Below are positions 32,626 through 33,553 of a stretch of DNA of 33,553 nt, one piece after another. The notes under the pieces are model-generated. The model was given only the letters and a program-made list of their open reading frames with translations. It had not been told where the DNA came from and searched no databases. The DNA comes from Leptolyngbya sp. 'hensonii' (GTDB taxonomy: Bacteria; Cyanobacteriota; Cyanobacteriia; GCF-001939115): assembly GCF_001939115.1 (NCBI RefSeq), contig NZ_MQTZ01000002.1, positions 1-33,553 of the forward strand, written 5' to 3'. How positions within the stretch are numbered: position 1 is the stretch's first letter; each line of letters starts with the position of its first letter. The position numbers were made by a program, and so were the translations under genes.

Positions 32626-33491
32626 AACAACTGGGAGAGTGATCGCCAGTCTGAGATGGCCTGGGGATACCACAGCCAGTTTTTCTGGAGTTGCTCCGGG
32701 GTAAAACTGGCCCCATTTTCTGCTATTGCCTGCTGATAAAGCTGCTGGGCTCGATTGAGCAGACTGCTCTGCTGGGTTGCGGATTGGCCCTGGGCAGACT
32801 TCACCAGAACCAGGGTTAAACCAGCATAGGCCACAGCCATATCGGTAGACCGCTGAGCCACTAGGTGGGGTTTAGGGGGAAGCTGCTGGGGCTGAGTCTG
32901 GTTCTCCTGCAACAGGTACAGTGCCCTGAACCAGGCCCGATCGGCCTGAGACAGTTTTCCCTGGGCATAGTATACAAAACCCAGGGCATTGTAGTAGCTG
33001 GCTGCATTAGGACGTTGCTGGATGGCAGCCTCCCAGTAGCGCTGGGCCTGTTCGAGGGTATAGGTCTGATCTCCCTGATGGATAGACTGCCAGACCAGTC
33101 GGCCCTTGAGAAAATTAATTTCTGGTGCTTGGGCCTGGGTTGGAGTGACTGCTTTCAGGGCCTTGTCAGCCTGCCGCAGGGCTTTGCGGTCTAGCAATAC
33201 CTCAACCGCTTTCTGGCCCGCTTGCAAATTCTGCCTTTGAAAATTTCTGATGGCCACAGCCGTCACAGTCGGCACATCTGCTTTTTTCAGGTCAGACGAA
33301 GCGGGATATTTGACCGGTGTCACCTCTGGCATAGAGAGTTGCGGGATGGAGGAGATGTCAGGAGGCGACGACTTCACGGAAAAGTGCCGTTCTGGTGCCA
33401 GGAATAAGGTCAGACAACCCAAGATCGTGGTCAGAAGTATCCCAGCAAAAATCCAAAAACTAAGGAGATTGGACCTTTGCCAGGTCAGCAT
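32622..33491 (-). CDS. TPR-like membrane-anchored protein, start uncertain
   Basis: The product has 289 residues from the ATG at 33491. An N-terminal membrane anchor spans about 9-33. A low-complexity segment follows, then helical repeats with TPR character (AQRYWEAAIQQRPNAASYYN; ALGFVYYAQGKLSQADRAWF). No enzyme motif is seen. The reading frame remains open upstream of that ATG to the window end (readable as PASFVEF before Met), and no clear ribosome-binding site precedes the ATG, so the true start may lie outside. It is convergent with the GFA gene, overlapping by 4 bp. Confidence 0.7.
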   Translation of the reverse strand: MLTWQRSNLLSFWIFAGILLTTILGCLTLFLAPERHFSVKSSPPDISSIPQLSMPEVTPVKYPASSDLKKADVPTVTAVAIRNFQRQNLQAGQKAVEVLLDRKALRQADKALKAVTPTQAQAPEINFLKGRLVWQSIHQGDQTYTLEQAQRYWEAAIQQRPNAASYYNALGFVYYAQGKLSQADRAWFRALYLLQENQTQPQQLPPKPHLVAQRSTDMAVAYAGLTLVLVKSAQGQSATQQSSLLNRAQQLYQQAIAENGASFTPEQLQKNWLWYPQAISDWRSLSQLF

Positions 33492-33553
33492 AAATTCTAC
33501 AAAGGAAGCGGGATGGGATAGTCCACTGCCTGGAAGCGGCGGTACCCCAGTTG

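Overview
The window reads as ordinary chromosome from a phycobilisome-bearing, probably filamentous, cyanobacterium. The evidence is a beta-carboxysomal carbonic anhydrase (CcaA type), a phycobiliprotein-like protein, an apocarotenoid oxygenase, a PES-type acyl-lipid gene pair, a BT1 folate/biopterin transporter, several cyanobacteria-restricted families (DUF3352, DUF1361, LabA-type NYN), and abundant CGATCG with some full HIP1 octamers GCGATCGC (for example 3267-3274 and 6087-6094). No insertion sequence, prophage, CRISPR array, rRNA or tRNA was found. Coding density is high, and strand switches are frequent with short operons.

Layout. 1-2770 (+): 3' part of an FtsH protease, a palindromic repeat, then an APH-like/P-loop kinase fusion. 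2854-8006 (-): M20 amidohydrolase, a DUF3352 protein and a thioredoxin-fold exported protein (operon pair), and a leucine-rich-repeat-variant protein. 8161-11152 (+): carbonic anhydrase, a candidate terminator, then a DMT transporter fused to a long coiled coil. 11195-14200: a response regulator (-), divergent from a degenerate Ser/Thr kinase (+) and a PBP4-type carboxypeptidase (+). 14181-17592 (-): metG, a LabA-like NYN protein and LptC. 17593-18656: about 1 kb with no clear gene but possible leader ORFs and hairpins. 18657-20189 (+): LPLAT acyltransferase plus alpha/beta hydrolase. 20323-21655: a phycobiliprotein-like gene (-), a small conserved-looking ORF (+), and an unannotated 42-residue ORF followed by a good terminator candidate. 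21657-22888 (-): a ParA ATPase overlapping a Q-rich coiled-coil partner that ends in a near-terminal Trp. 22989-26773: DUF1361 membrane protein (-), M48 metalloprotease (+), PG-binding/SH3 protein (+). 26821-31079 (-): unknown protein, carotenoid oxygenase, BT1 transporter. 31163-32625 (+): PanE-like reductase, a 35-residue membrane peptide and a GFA protein, overlapping or nearly abutting. 32622-33491 (-): TPR-like membrane protein, possibly longer than the window.

Most notable points. The ParA/coiled-coil pair has the layout expected of an McdA/McdB carboxysome-positioning system, and a carboxysomal carbonic anhydrase lies in the same window. The acyltransferase and hydrolase look like a split form of the fused plant/cyanobacterial phytyl-ester-synthase proteins. 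The Ser/Thr kinase has Asn in place of the catalytic Asp. Two small proteins (35 and 42 residues) appear to have been missed by length cut-offs. Nothing here proves a wholly new system; the McdAB-like pair and the 1-kb leader region before the acyltransferase are the best candidates for follow-up.
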